Origin: a bacterium
GTDB lineage: Bacteria > Armatimonadota > HRBIN16
Assembly (NCBI GenBank): GCA_025057335.1
Contig: JANWXG010000144.1
Location: forward strand, 1 to 6,944
Reading direction: 5' to 3'
Length of the DNA: 6,944 bases
Position 1 is the stretch's first letter. Each line of letters begins with the position of its first letter. The notes beneath the pieces were generated by a model, which was given only the letters and a program-made list of their open reading frames with translations, made no database searches and was not told the DNA's origin. Shown piece by piece: positions 1-5,432 of this stretch. A program made the position numbers and the translations under genes.

Positions 1-1
1 C

Positions 2-1588
2 ATCGACCAGAACGGGGTGCCTGTTGCTGGTGCACAGGTAGATATCTTTCAGGCGACAGGTTATCCCGCCTGGTACGGCAAGTTTTACGACAATATACCT
101 GACCTGAGCCTCGTCACCGATGAGAACGGCTTTATCCATCTGGGGAAAAATCCTTTCGGCGCAACCATCCGCCACACGTACGGCATCTCCAACGGCGTCA
201 TCATCCTGCGGTTACGCTACCGCGGACAGACCTATTTCCTGTTCCAGGAAGTGACCGATTTCAACCTGCAGCGCTGGAGCGCGCCGCCCGGACAGTCGCC
301 AACGCACGGCTACTACCTACGCCAGATAGACCTGCGCGACCTCCCGGTGACCGTGCCGCGCGACCGATGGCGCGGCAACTACTTCAATGGCGACCACTTC
401 CAGAACTTCGTGCGCCACCGTACGGACAATACCATCAACTTCACTTGGACCGGCTCGCCCGCCCCTGGGGTGAACGCCGACGGTTTCAGCGTGTACTGGC
501 TCGGTAACTTCCGCTTCTCCGAGGGCTGGAAGCGATTCACCATCACGGCGGATGGCGGCATCCAGCTGATAATCGATGACCGCCTCGTTTTCGATGCCTG
601 GCACAACACCAGGCTGCAAACGTGGACGCCTGTCATCTACACGACTCGTAACGCGCCGTACGTGGTGCCCGGACAGTCGGCTCCGCAGGGAGACTACCAC
701 CGCGTGCAGGTGCGTTATCGCCACCACACTGGCACAGCGCGGGTGCGAGTGAGCTGGGAAGATGAACCGCCTCCTGCGGACGTGCCCTTGAACGCCTGGC
801 GAGCGGATTACTACACCACCAAAGACCTGCAAGGGTATCTCACCAGCCGCCTGGAAACACGTATCGACTACGTCTACGGACAGGGCTCGCCCGACCCCGC
901 CCTGCCCAGCGACGGTTTTAGCGCGCGCTGGACAGGAGACTGGTACTTCGTGCCCGGCACATACCGCTTCACCGCTACTACTGACGATGGAATGCGCGTG
1001 TGGATAGACGGTGCGAGCGTGCTAGACAGGTGGTTCGTTCAGCCCGAAACGACCTACACATTCGAGCGCACTCTGAGCGAGGGAGTACACCGTATCCAGG
1101 TGGAATATTTTGAGGAGGGAGGCTCCGCTACCGCTCGACTGAGCTGGCAGCTGCTGAAACTGCTTTATGACGGGGAGGTGACCCTGCAGGACTGGCTGGC
1201 CTCTTCACAAGACATCACCCTACAGATGCGGGTGGACACCCTGCGCTTCCCTGTAGTACTGGACGCACAGGGGCGGTTTCGCATCCCCCTCTCCATCCCG
1301 CCAGGCGTCTACGACGTGAGTTTGCAGGGCGCTCACTGGCTCAGGAAGACACTGCGCCAAGTGCGATTCCCGCTCAGCGCTCCCCTGCGCTTCAGCCTTC
1401 TCAATGGGGACGTAAACGGCGACAACGAAATCAACCTGCTGGACTTCGGGGCGCTCGTGGCGGCGTTCGGCTGCGCGCCGGGCGACAGTGGGTGGAACCC
1501 AGGCGCAGACCTGAATGGCGACGAGGAGGTGAACCTTCTGGACTTCGGCATCCTAGTGCGCAACTTCGGCGCGACGGGGGATGAGTGA
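2..1588 (+). CDS. Secreted protein with two PA14 domains and C-terminal dockerin-like repeats (5' partial)
   Basis: The reading frame is already open at position 2 (IDQNGVPVAGAQVDIF), so the GTG at 17 is not the start and the N-terminus lies outside the window. Codons at about 2-350 resemble a carboxypeptidase-regulatory-like or CNA-B beta domain (GVPVAGAQVDIFQ, then VTDENGFIHLG). A first PA14 domain spans about 368-760 (WRGNYF, DGFSVYW, IIDDRLVFDAW, ending RVSWE). A second spans about 797-1150 (WRADYY, DGFSARWTGDW, TTDDGMRVWIDG, ending RLSWQ). A beta-rich segment at about 1160-1400 precedes two EF-hand-like loops at 1409-1444 (DVNGDNEINLLD) and 1508-1543 (DLNGDEEVNLLD), each with acidic or Asn residues at loop positions 1, 3, 5, 9 and 12 as in type I dockerins. 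PA14 domains usually bind carbohydrate. An extracellular, calcium-stabilised, glycan-binding role is inferred. Any catalytic domain would be upstream. No intrinsic terminator is visible after the stop. Confidence 0.9.
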   Translation: MDQNGVPVAGAQVDIFQATGYPAWYGKFYDNIPDLSLVTDENGFIHLGKNPFGATIRHTYGISNGVIILRLRYRGQTYFLFQEVTDFNLQRWSAPPGQSPTHGYYLRQIDLRDLPVTVPRDRWRGNYFNGDHFQNFVRHRTDNTINFTWTGSPAPGVNADGFSVYWLGNFRFSEGWKRFTITADGGIQLIIDDRLVFDAWHNTRLQTWTPVIYTTRNAPYVVPGQSAPQGDYHRVQVRYRHHTGTARVRVSWEDEPPPADVPLNAWRADYYTTKDLQGYLTSRLETRIDYVYGQGSPDPALPSDGFSARWTGDWYFVPGTYRFTATTDDGMRVWIDGASVLDRWFVQPETTYTFERTLSEGVHRIQVEYFEEGGSATARLSWQLLKLLYDGEVTLQDWLASSQDITLQMRVDTLRFPVVLDAQGRFRIPLSIPPGVYDVSLQGAHWLRKTLRQVRFPLSAPLRFSLLNGDVNGDNEINLLDFGALVAAFGCAPGDSGWNPGADLNGDEEVNLLDFGILVRNFGATGDE

Positions 1589-1631
1589 CCTCACTTCTGG
1601 TGAAAAAGCGGGGTATCCAAGGTGAGAAAGG

Positions 1632-1640
1632 TGATATAAT
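1632..1640 (+). promoter_or_regulatory. Extended -10 promoter for the glycosyltransferase operon
   Basis: TGA-TATAAT matches an extended -10 element (TGN followed by a perfect TATAAT hexamer at 1635-1640). No good -35 is present at the usual spacing, which fits extended -10 promoters. Transcription would begin near 1647 and give a leader of about 125 nt before the TTG start at 1773. Confidence 0.6.
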
Positions 1641-1645
1641 GAAGG

Positions 1646-1676
1646 CTAGCATGCTCTGTTGCAACAGACGCGCTAG
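1646..1676. promoter_or_regulatory. Nested inverted repeat at the predicted transcription start (possible operator or leader hairpin)
   Basis: A perfect 14-bp palindrome, TCTGTTGCAACAGA (1655-1668), is flanked by outer arms CTAGC (1646-1650) and GCTAG (1672-1676). The inner GC pairs (1653-1654 with 1670-1671) extend the stem with small bulges. It begins about where transcription from the -10 at 1635-1640 should start. That placement suits either a repressor operator or a 5' hairpin in the mRNA. No regulator family is recognised. Confidence 0.4.
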
Positions 1677-1758
1677 AGCAAGTCTCCTATGGTAATTGGA
1701 TGGAGAGAGTAACTAGCACTATGAGACGATATCCATTGCAATCCCATCTCTACGAGCG

Positions 1759-1764
1759 AAGGAG
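1759..1764 (+). promoter_or_regulatory. Ribosome binding site that decides a TTG start
   Basis: AAGGAG lies 8 nt before the TTG at 1773. Upstream in that frame there is no ATG, GTG or TTG before a stop at 1722. The next in-frame ATG (1881) would delete the VVVPAYNEE motif of the glycosyltransferase. The TTG is therefore the start. Confidence 0.75.
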
Positions 1765-1772
1765 AGAGAACA

Positions 1773-2558
1773 TTGGGTCAGCAAAACGCACTACCCTGTT
1801 CCGAAGCCGATTGTCCGTCCCTTTCAGTGGTGGTGCCTGCGTACAACGAGGAGGGACGGTTGGCAGATACCTTGCCCGCTATGTACAGCTACCTGAAGGA
1901 GCACTACTTCCCCTTCGAGCTGCTGGTTGTGGACGACGGTTCCACAGACCATACCCCTGCGATTGTGCAGCAGTTCGCACAGCAACATCCTGAAGTGCGG
2001 CTTATCTCCTATCAGCCCAATCGGGGCAAGGGACATGCGGTGCGCACTGGCGTGCTGCAGGCGCAGGGGGAATGGGTGCTTTTCTCGGACGCTGACCTCG
2101 CCACTCCGATAGAGGAGCTGACCCGCCTCGCAGAAAAACTGCGCGAGGGCTATGACATCGCTATTGCCTCGCGCGCGGCGATGGGCGCCCAGCTGGTAGT
2201 ACGACAGCCCTGGTATCGCGAGCTGGCGGGGCGTAGCTTCAACCTGATGGTGCAGCTGCTAGCGGTGCCCGGCATCCACGACACACAATGTGGTTTCAAG
2301 CTGTTTCGTCAGCAAGCGGCACGAGAGATTTTCTCGCGCTGCGAAGAGAACGGCTTCAGCTTCGATATCGAGGTACTCCATGTCGCTCAGCGCCTGGGAT
2401 ACCGCATCGCCGAAGTGCCTGTGCGCTGGATGCACCGTGAAGGTTCTAAGGTGCGCCTGTTGCGCGATGCAGTACGCATGTTTCTCGCCTTGCTGCGCAT
2501 TACGCGGCGACACCAGGCGTTGCGCGCGGTAGCACGCGAACCACGTCAGGTGCCATGA
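1773..2558 (+). CDS. Family 2 glycosyltransferase, dolichyl-phosphate beta-glucosyltransferase (ALG5/DPG synthase)-like
   Basis: This 261-residue protein has a GT-A fold. Known family members transfer a sugar from a nucleotide-sugar to a polyprenyl or dolichyl phosphate at the inner membrane face. Visible motifs, counted from the TTG start, are LSVVVPAYNEE (17-27), VVDDGSTDHTP (52-62), the NRGKGHAVRTG loop (83-93), the metal-binding SDADLATP (105-112) and DTQCGFKLF (170-178), which is characteristic of the DPG synthase subgroup. The C-terminus (about residues 215-245) is basic and amphipathic, with no clear transmembrane pair, so it is probably a peripheral membrane enzyme. It starts at TTG behind AAGGAG. 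Its stop overlaps the next start as ATGA, so translational coupling with the methyltransferase is likely. The sugar and lipid acceptor cannot be read from the sequence. A general GT2 assignment is very secure, the DPG-like subgroup less so. Confidence 0.93.
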   Translation: MGQQNALPCSEADCPSLSVVVPAYNEEGRLADTLPAMYSYLKEHYFPFELLVVDDGSTDHTPAIVQQFAQQHPEVRLISYQPNRGKGHAVRTGVLQAQGEWVLFSDADLATPIEELTRLAEKLREGYDIAIASRAAMGAQLVVRQPWYRELAGRSFNLMVQLLAVPGIHDTQCGFKLFRQQAAREIFSRCEENGFSFDIEVLHVAQRLGYRIAEVPVRWMHREGSKVRLLRDAVRMFLALLRITRRHQALRAVAREPRQVP

Positions 2559-3286
2559 ACCCCGCTGAATACGAACGCATGTACCGCTACGAGGACCACT
2601 ACTGGTGGTTCGTCAGCCGACGGGAGCTGGTCGATGCGCTCGTCAGGCAACTGTCGTTGCCTCCCAACCCGGTGATTGTCGACGTGGGCTGCGGCACGGG
2701 GGCAACGGCGGTGCTGCTGCAGCAGTATGGAATGGTAGTAGGCGTGGATATCTCTCCCCTCGCCCTGTCATGGAGCAGGCAGCGCGGACTGGAGGCGCTG
2801 TTGCTAGCCGCAGCGGAGCGCCTTCCTCTTCTCTCGGAGAGCGTAGACGTGATTGTGGCCACCGATATTCTGGAACATCTGGACGACGATGTGGCGGTGC
2901 TCGAGGAGTTTCGCCGCGTGCTGAGACCGGGCGGATGTGTCGTTGTGACCGTGCCTGCCTACCGTATCCTCTGGAGCGAACACGACTTGGCGCTCATGCA
3001 TCGAAGGCGTTACATCGCCAGTGTGCTGGCAAAAAGGGCACGCCTGGCAGGGTTCGAGATAGCAAAGCTCACCTACGCGCTCTTTTTCCTTTTCCCTCTT
3101 GCGCTGGTGATGCGGCTACTCAAACGCCGCCCTCCACCGCACAAGGAACCGGAAGCACAGTTACCTCCTCTGCCTCAGTGGCTGAACCAGCTTCTCATCC
3201 GCTTCCAGCGGATGGAAACCGCTCTGCTGAAACGTGTCCGCTTTCCCTGGGGAGTAAGTGTGGTGGCGGTGCTGCGAAAGCCATGA
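2555..3286 (+). CDS. Class I SAM-dependent methyltransferase (Methyltransf_11-like)
   Basis: This 243-residue protein has a Rossmann methyltransferase core. Motif I is VDVGCGTG (42-49), the acidic end of beta 2 is VVGVDIS (61-67), and a post-I segment LEHLDDD (106-112) is followed by RRVLRPGGCVVVTVP (120-134). The N-terminus EYERMYRYEDHYWWF (5-19) and the block LWSEHDLALMHRRRY (139-153) are typical of methyltransferases found beside polyprenyl-phosphate glycosyltransferases. A hydrophobic segment (about 172-189) followed by KRRPPP suggests a membrane-embedded or membrane-lying helix near the C-terminus. It overlaps the genes on both sides by ATGA (2555-2558 and 3283-3286), so all three are probably translated together. 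The methyl acceptor is unknown; a lipid-linked glycan or lipid headgroup is inferred from its neighbours only. Confidence 0.92.
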   Translation: MNPAEYERMYRYEDHYWWFVSRRELVDALVRQLSLPPNPVIVDVGCGTGATAVLLQQYGMVVGVDISPLALSWSRQRGLEALLLAAAERLPLLSESVDVIVATDILEHLDDDVAVLEEFRRVLRPGGCVVVTVPAYRILWSEHDLALMHRRRYIASVLAKRARLAGFEIAKLTYALFFLFPLALVMRLLKRRPPPHKEPEAQLPPLPQWLNQLLIRFQRMETALLKRVRFPWGVSVVAVLRKP

Positions 3287-4206
3287 ACAGCAGGTGGACG
3301 CTAGCAGCGGTAGCGGCTGTGTGGGCATGGACGAATCTGGTGGAACCGTTTCACCTCCGCTTGCGACGCCGCCCGCTGCCTGTACTTTCGCTGTCGCCTC
3401 GCTGGGATGGGCTTACCCTGCTGCACCTGAGCGACCTGCACATCCGCAAGAAGGGGTTACTGGAACGCAAGTTGCTGAAACTCCTGGAGCCTGCTCGCGC
3501 GGATATGGTCGTGTTGACAGGTGACCTGGTAGACTCGCCGCAGGGGATAAGCGTTCTGGAGGAGGCAGTCTCGGTAGTGCAGGCGCCGCTCGGTGTTTAC
3601 GCGGTATGGGGCAACGCCGAACACAAATCGGCTCGCTTTCCCCAACGCGAACGGATAGAGCTGGCGCTGCGCCGCGCAGGGGTTCGCTTGCTGTGCAATG
3701 AAACCATTCTGCTCACGAGGGAAGGGGCAAGCATCTGGCTGGCAGGGGTAGATGACCCGCATTCAGGGCGCGCCGATTTGGAGAAGGTGGCTCCCAACGG
3801 GCGTCGGGCAGACCTACACCTTCTGCTAGCGCACTCGCCCGATGTGCTTCTCCACCCGTTGAGCGGGCAGTTTGACCTCATCCTGTGCGGGCATACCCAC
3901 TGCGGTCAGGTGCGCCTGCCGGGCTGGGGAGCGCTATGGAGCCACACCCGCTTGGGGCGCTGGGCGGGCGACCGCATCCTTCGCCCCGAGCAGATTGCCC
4001 AGCGCCTGAACCGCCCCCTTCCCCAGCCGACCGTTGCCGTCTCGCCAGGAGTAGCGACCGTAGGTAGCCCCCTGTTCAAAGCGCGTCTTTTCTGCCCGCC
4101 CGAGGTGACGCTATGGACGCTACAGCCTAGCGCTTCTGCACCAGCGCATACACCGAAGAGGGCTTCTCTAGGTCAGGATACCTCACCAGCACGGCAGTGT
4201 GGATGA
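3283..4206 (+). CDS. Membrane-anchored calcineurin-like metallophosphoesterase (YkuE-like)
   Basis: The start is the ATG at 3283, overlapping the preceding stop as ATGA. The frame stays open further upstream, but that stretch is antisense-style translation of the methyltransferase gene. The protein has 307 residues. An N-terminal hydrophobic segment (about 5-20) followed by a basic stretch looks like a signal anchor. The phosphoesterase motifs are SDLHI (50-54), GDLVD (80-84), GNAEH (110-114), AHSPD (183-187) and GHTHCGQVRLPG (203-214), giving most ligands of a dinuclear metal site. The usual GNH[DE] motif reads GNAEH, so the His normally acting as general acid is Ala. The conserved core ends near VTLWTL (about 280). 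The remaining residues form a low-complexity tail read through the 3' end of the opposite gene. Relatives hydrolyse phosphoesters such as phospholipids or UDP-diacylglucosamine. The substrate here is unknown. Confidence 0.9.
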   Translation: MNSRWTLAAVAAVWAWTNLVEPFHLRLRRRPLPVLSLSPRWDGLTLLHLSDLHIRKKGLLERKLLKLLEPARADMVVLTGDLVDSPQGISVLEEAVSVVQAPLGVYAVWGNAEHKSARFPQRERIELALRRAGVRLLCNETILLTREGASIWLAGVDDPHSGRADLEKVAPNGRRADLHLLLAHSPDVLLHPLSGQFDLILCGHTHCGQVRLPGWGALWSHTRLGRWAGDRILRPEQIAQRLNRPLPQPTVAVSPGVATVGSPLFKARLFCPPEVTLWTLQPSASAPAHTPKRASLGQDTSPARQCG

Positions 4207-4867
4207 TACGCGCTGCTCCCTCTGGCGAGAGCTTGTCCGTGTAGACAACGAGGTCGTAGGCCCCCTCTTCGTCAATAGACTTGCCGAACATCTGTCTCAC
4301 GAACGCCTCGCGTTGACGGTCGGAATCGCGGATAGCCCGTTCCGCCTGCTCGCGCGACAGGTTCATCTGTTGCATCACCCGCTCGATGCGCACGGGCATG
4401 GATGCTTTCAGCCTGACGCGCAGCGCACGTGGCAACACAAAGTTCGCTCCTCTACCTAGGATGATGGCGAAACCTGCTCGCCCGATAGTGAGCAGCACTT
4501 CTACCAGGTGACGATGGTAGCTCGAGCTTTCAATAACGCTGACGCCTAGCAGGGACTTCACGACCGTTTCGATCTCGCTTTGGGCAAGCTCATCCAGCGA
4601 TTGCACCATCTCGCGACGCACCTCGGCGTGGTTGGCAATGGCGTCAATCAGTTGGTGGTCCCAAACCTGCCACGGCGCTCCGAGCATCTCCGCCAGCTTC
4701 TGTGCCACCTCCGAGCCGCCCGTGCCCATCTGGCGCGAGAGAGTTATCACAGGGAGCACTGCGCGCCGCCGTTCACGCTTCTGAATCTCCTCGATACTGC
4801 GCAACCGCACAATGGACTCGGTCACCCGCTGGTCTACGAGGCGCGAGTCTTCTGTGATGCGAATCAT
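4127..4867 (-). CDS. Cytidylate kinase-like family protein (PF13189-type)
   Basis: This 246-residue P-loop NMP-kinase-like protein is read on the minus strand. The nucleotide-binding region is VITLSRQMGTGGSEVAQKLA (40-59), the variant glycine loop of the cytidylate-kinase-like family rather than the classical GxxGxGK[ST]. VWDHQLI (68-74) follows in the expected place, then IILGRGANF (135-143) and a lid-like helix DSDRQREAFVRQMFG (about 181-195). YDLVVYTDKLSPEGAARII closes the fold. About 38 charged residues precede the first beta strand, more than usual. The ATG at 4867 has only a weak G-rich ribosome binding site, so a somewhat later start is possible. The reaction in this family is not firmly established; NMP phosphorylation is inferred from the fold. 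The gene has its own extended -10 promoter (4906-4914) and converges on the phosphoesterase gene with an 80-bp overlap. Confidence 0.85.
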   Translation of the reverse strand: MIRITEDSRLVDQRVTESIVRLRSIEEIQKRERRRAVLPVITLSRQMGTGGSEVAQKLAEMLGAPWQVWDHQLIDAIANHAEVRREMVQSLDELAQSEIETVVKSLLGVSVIESSSYHRHLVEVLLTIGRAGFAIILGRGANFVLPRALRVRLKASMPVRIERVMQQMNLSREQAERAIRDSDRQREAFVRQMFGKSIDEEGAYDLVVYTDKLSPEGAARIIHTAVLVRYPDLEKPSSVYALVQKR

Positions 4868-4905
4868 ACTCTATCGCCCCCCGTCCTCTTATGACTTCTG
4901 ATTAC

Positions 4906-4914
4906 AGTATAGCA
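4906..4914 (-). promoter_or_regulatory. Extended -10 promoter for the cytidylate kinase-like gene
   Basis: On the minus strand the sequence reads TGC-TATACT, an extended -10 with 5 of 6 hexamer matches. No convincing -35 lies upstream. The start would be near 4899, giving a leader of about 30 nt before the ATG at 4867. Confidence 0.55.
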
Positions 4915-5023
4915 CTGTTGACAGAAAACCTCCAGTGGCAAAATACCAGTTTTGGAGCGATAATGCGCCCCCTTGCCAACAACTGCTAACGGGATAGAAG
5001 CAACTCACGCAGCGCGTAGAGAA

Positions 5024-5135
5024 TAAAAAAGGGCGGCAGTTGTAGTAACCGCCGCCGAAGCCGGGGGATTACGGGGCGCCTCAGGTGCATGTGTATTCTG
5101 CAGTTCTAAGGCGACCTTTGCATTATCATGTTACC
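5024..5135 (-). ncRNA. Candidate small RNA or attenuator leader upstream of the kinase gene
   Basis: A minus-strand promoter (5142-5170) and a minus-strand intrinsic terminator (5025-5056) bracket about 110 nt with no coding potential. In minus-strand RNA the arms GG-U-CGCCUUAG (from plus 5116-5106) and CUGAGGCG-CC (plus 5084-5075) form a 10-bp stem with one bulge and one G-U pair; as plus-strand RNA that G-U becomes a C-A mismatch. A second hairpin (5045-5072, GUAA...UUAC ends) shows the same asymmetry and shares its 3' arm with the terminator's 5' arm, so the two are mutually exclusive. That is the geometry of an antiterminator. I match it to no known RNA family. It may be a free-standing sRNA, or may control read-through into the kinase gene, whose ATG is about 160 bp further on. 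Confidence 0.45.
5025..5056 (-). terminator. Rho-independent terminator, minus strand
   Basis: On the minus strand, GGCGGC (plus 5056-5051), a 13-nt loop and GCCGCC (plus 5037-5032) are followed by C and a run of six T (plus 5030-5025). The A-run lies on the low-coordinate side, so termination works only in the minus direction. No protein gene ends just upstream of it, which points to an RNA product or attenuation. Confidence 0.75.
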
Positions 5136-5141
5136 CGAGCG

Positions 5142-5170
5142 ATATTAAAGGGGTTTTAAGGATTTGTAAA
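5142..5170 (-). promoter_or_regulatory. Candidate sigma-70-type promoter, minus strand
   Basis: The minus strand reads TTTACA (plus 5170-5165, 5 of 6 to TTGACA), then a 17-nt spacer, then TAATAT (plus 5147-5142, 4 of 6 to TATAAT). The predicted start is near 5135. The inverted repeat GAGAA-TCTT-TTCTC (5171-5184) abuts the -35 on its upstream side. Confidence 0.45.
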
Positions 5171-5219
5171 GAGAATCTTTTCTCAAAACGGCAGGTAATG
5201 CCCTTTTGGGAAACAAAGT

Positions 5220-5333
5220 AGGCAAAGTGGACAGCGCAGAGAGGCTACCTGTACGACCGTGAGGAGGTTGTTGTCGTCCTTCCTGTTCCCCAATCGTGCA
5301 TTCGCAGACTACGAAAGAGTAGAGTGTTTGCCT
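5220..5333 (+). other. Possible structured RNA domain closed by a 7-bp helix
   Basis: AGGCAAA (5220-5226) is exactly complementary to TTTGCCT (5327-5333). The enclosed 100 nt contain further pairing arms: GGAC/GTCC (5229-5232 with 5276-5279), ACGAC/GTCGT near 5253 and 5274, and CTAC-GAAAGA-GTAG (5309-5322). It does not match a riboswitch consensus that I know. It lies upstream of the predicted prepilin promoter, so it would be transcribed only from a further-upstream start. Chance pairing is possible. Confidence 0.2.
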
Positions 5334-5384
5334 CTGAGAGCCTGACCTTGCACAAGGCAAGATAAAATCTCCTTAAAACTGCTC

Positions 5385-5393
5385 TGGTAGAAT
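5385..5393 (+). promoter_or_regulatory. Extended -10 promoter for the prepilin gene
   Basis: TGG-TAGAAT is an extended -10 with 5 of 6 hexamer matches and no clear -35. The start would be near 5400, leaving a leader of about 33 nt. Confidence 0.5.
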
Positions 5394-5415
5394 AGCGGCG
5401 ATATGAACAGCCTGT

Positions 5416-5424
5416 GGAGGAGGT
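5416..5424 (+). promoter_or_regulatory. Strong ribosome binding site of the prepilin gene
   Basis: GGAGGAGGT is nearly complementary to the 16S rRNA 3' end and ends 8 nt before the ATG at 5433. It lies between CAGC and GCTG, a 4-bp pair that could weakly enclose it in a loop. Confidence 0.75.
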
Positions 5425-5432
5425 GCTGAGAC

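Larger units (their letters stand above)
4868..5432. other. 565-bp divergent intergenic region between kinase and prepilin genes
   Basis: No open frame here has a ribosome binding site or recognisable protein. The region holds the kinase promoter (4906-4914, minus), a minus-strand promoter, RNA and terminator unit (5024-5170), a possible closed RNA domain (5220-5333) and the prepilin promoter (5385-5393). A perfect inverted repeat, CCTTG-CA-CAAGG at 5346-5357, sits about 45-55 bp upstream of the predicted prepilin transcription start, where an activator could bind. A consensus-like TTGACA at 4918-4923 on the plus strand has no matching -10. Confidence 0.7.

Noticed and set aside
317..832. 171-residue minus-strand open frame
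   Set aside because: It is a shadow of the PA14 protein, whose plus-strand frame has clear domain motifs. The minus-strand translation shows none.
1589..1640. Terminator after the PA14/dockerin gene
   Set aside because: Only weak arms (CTCAC/GTGAG far apart) and no T-run are present, so an intrinsic terminator is not supported.
1700..1993. 97-residue frame starting at ATG 1700, possible leader peptide
   Set aside because: It runs into the glycosyltransferase gene in the wrong frame, has no good ribosome binding site and shows no conserved features.
2605..3282. Upstream extension of the phosphoesterase frame to 2605
   Set aside because: It lies entirely inside the methyltransferase gene in another frame. 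The ATG at 3283 in an ATGA overlap gives a normal signal-anchor N-terminus and family length.
4918..4946. Perfect TTGACA on the plus strand as a promoter -35
   Set aside because: The hexamer at 17 nt spacing (AAATAC) does not resemble a -10, and no gene follows for about 490 bp.
5145..5360. 71-residue open frame on the minus strand
   Set aside because: It has no ribosome binding site or recognisable motif, and its composition looks random. It also runs into the minus-strand promoter region.
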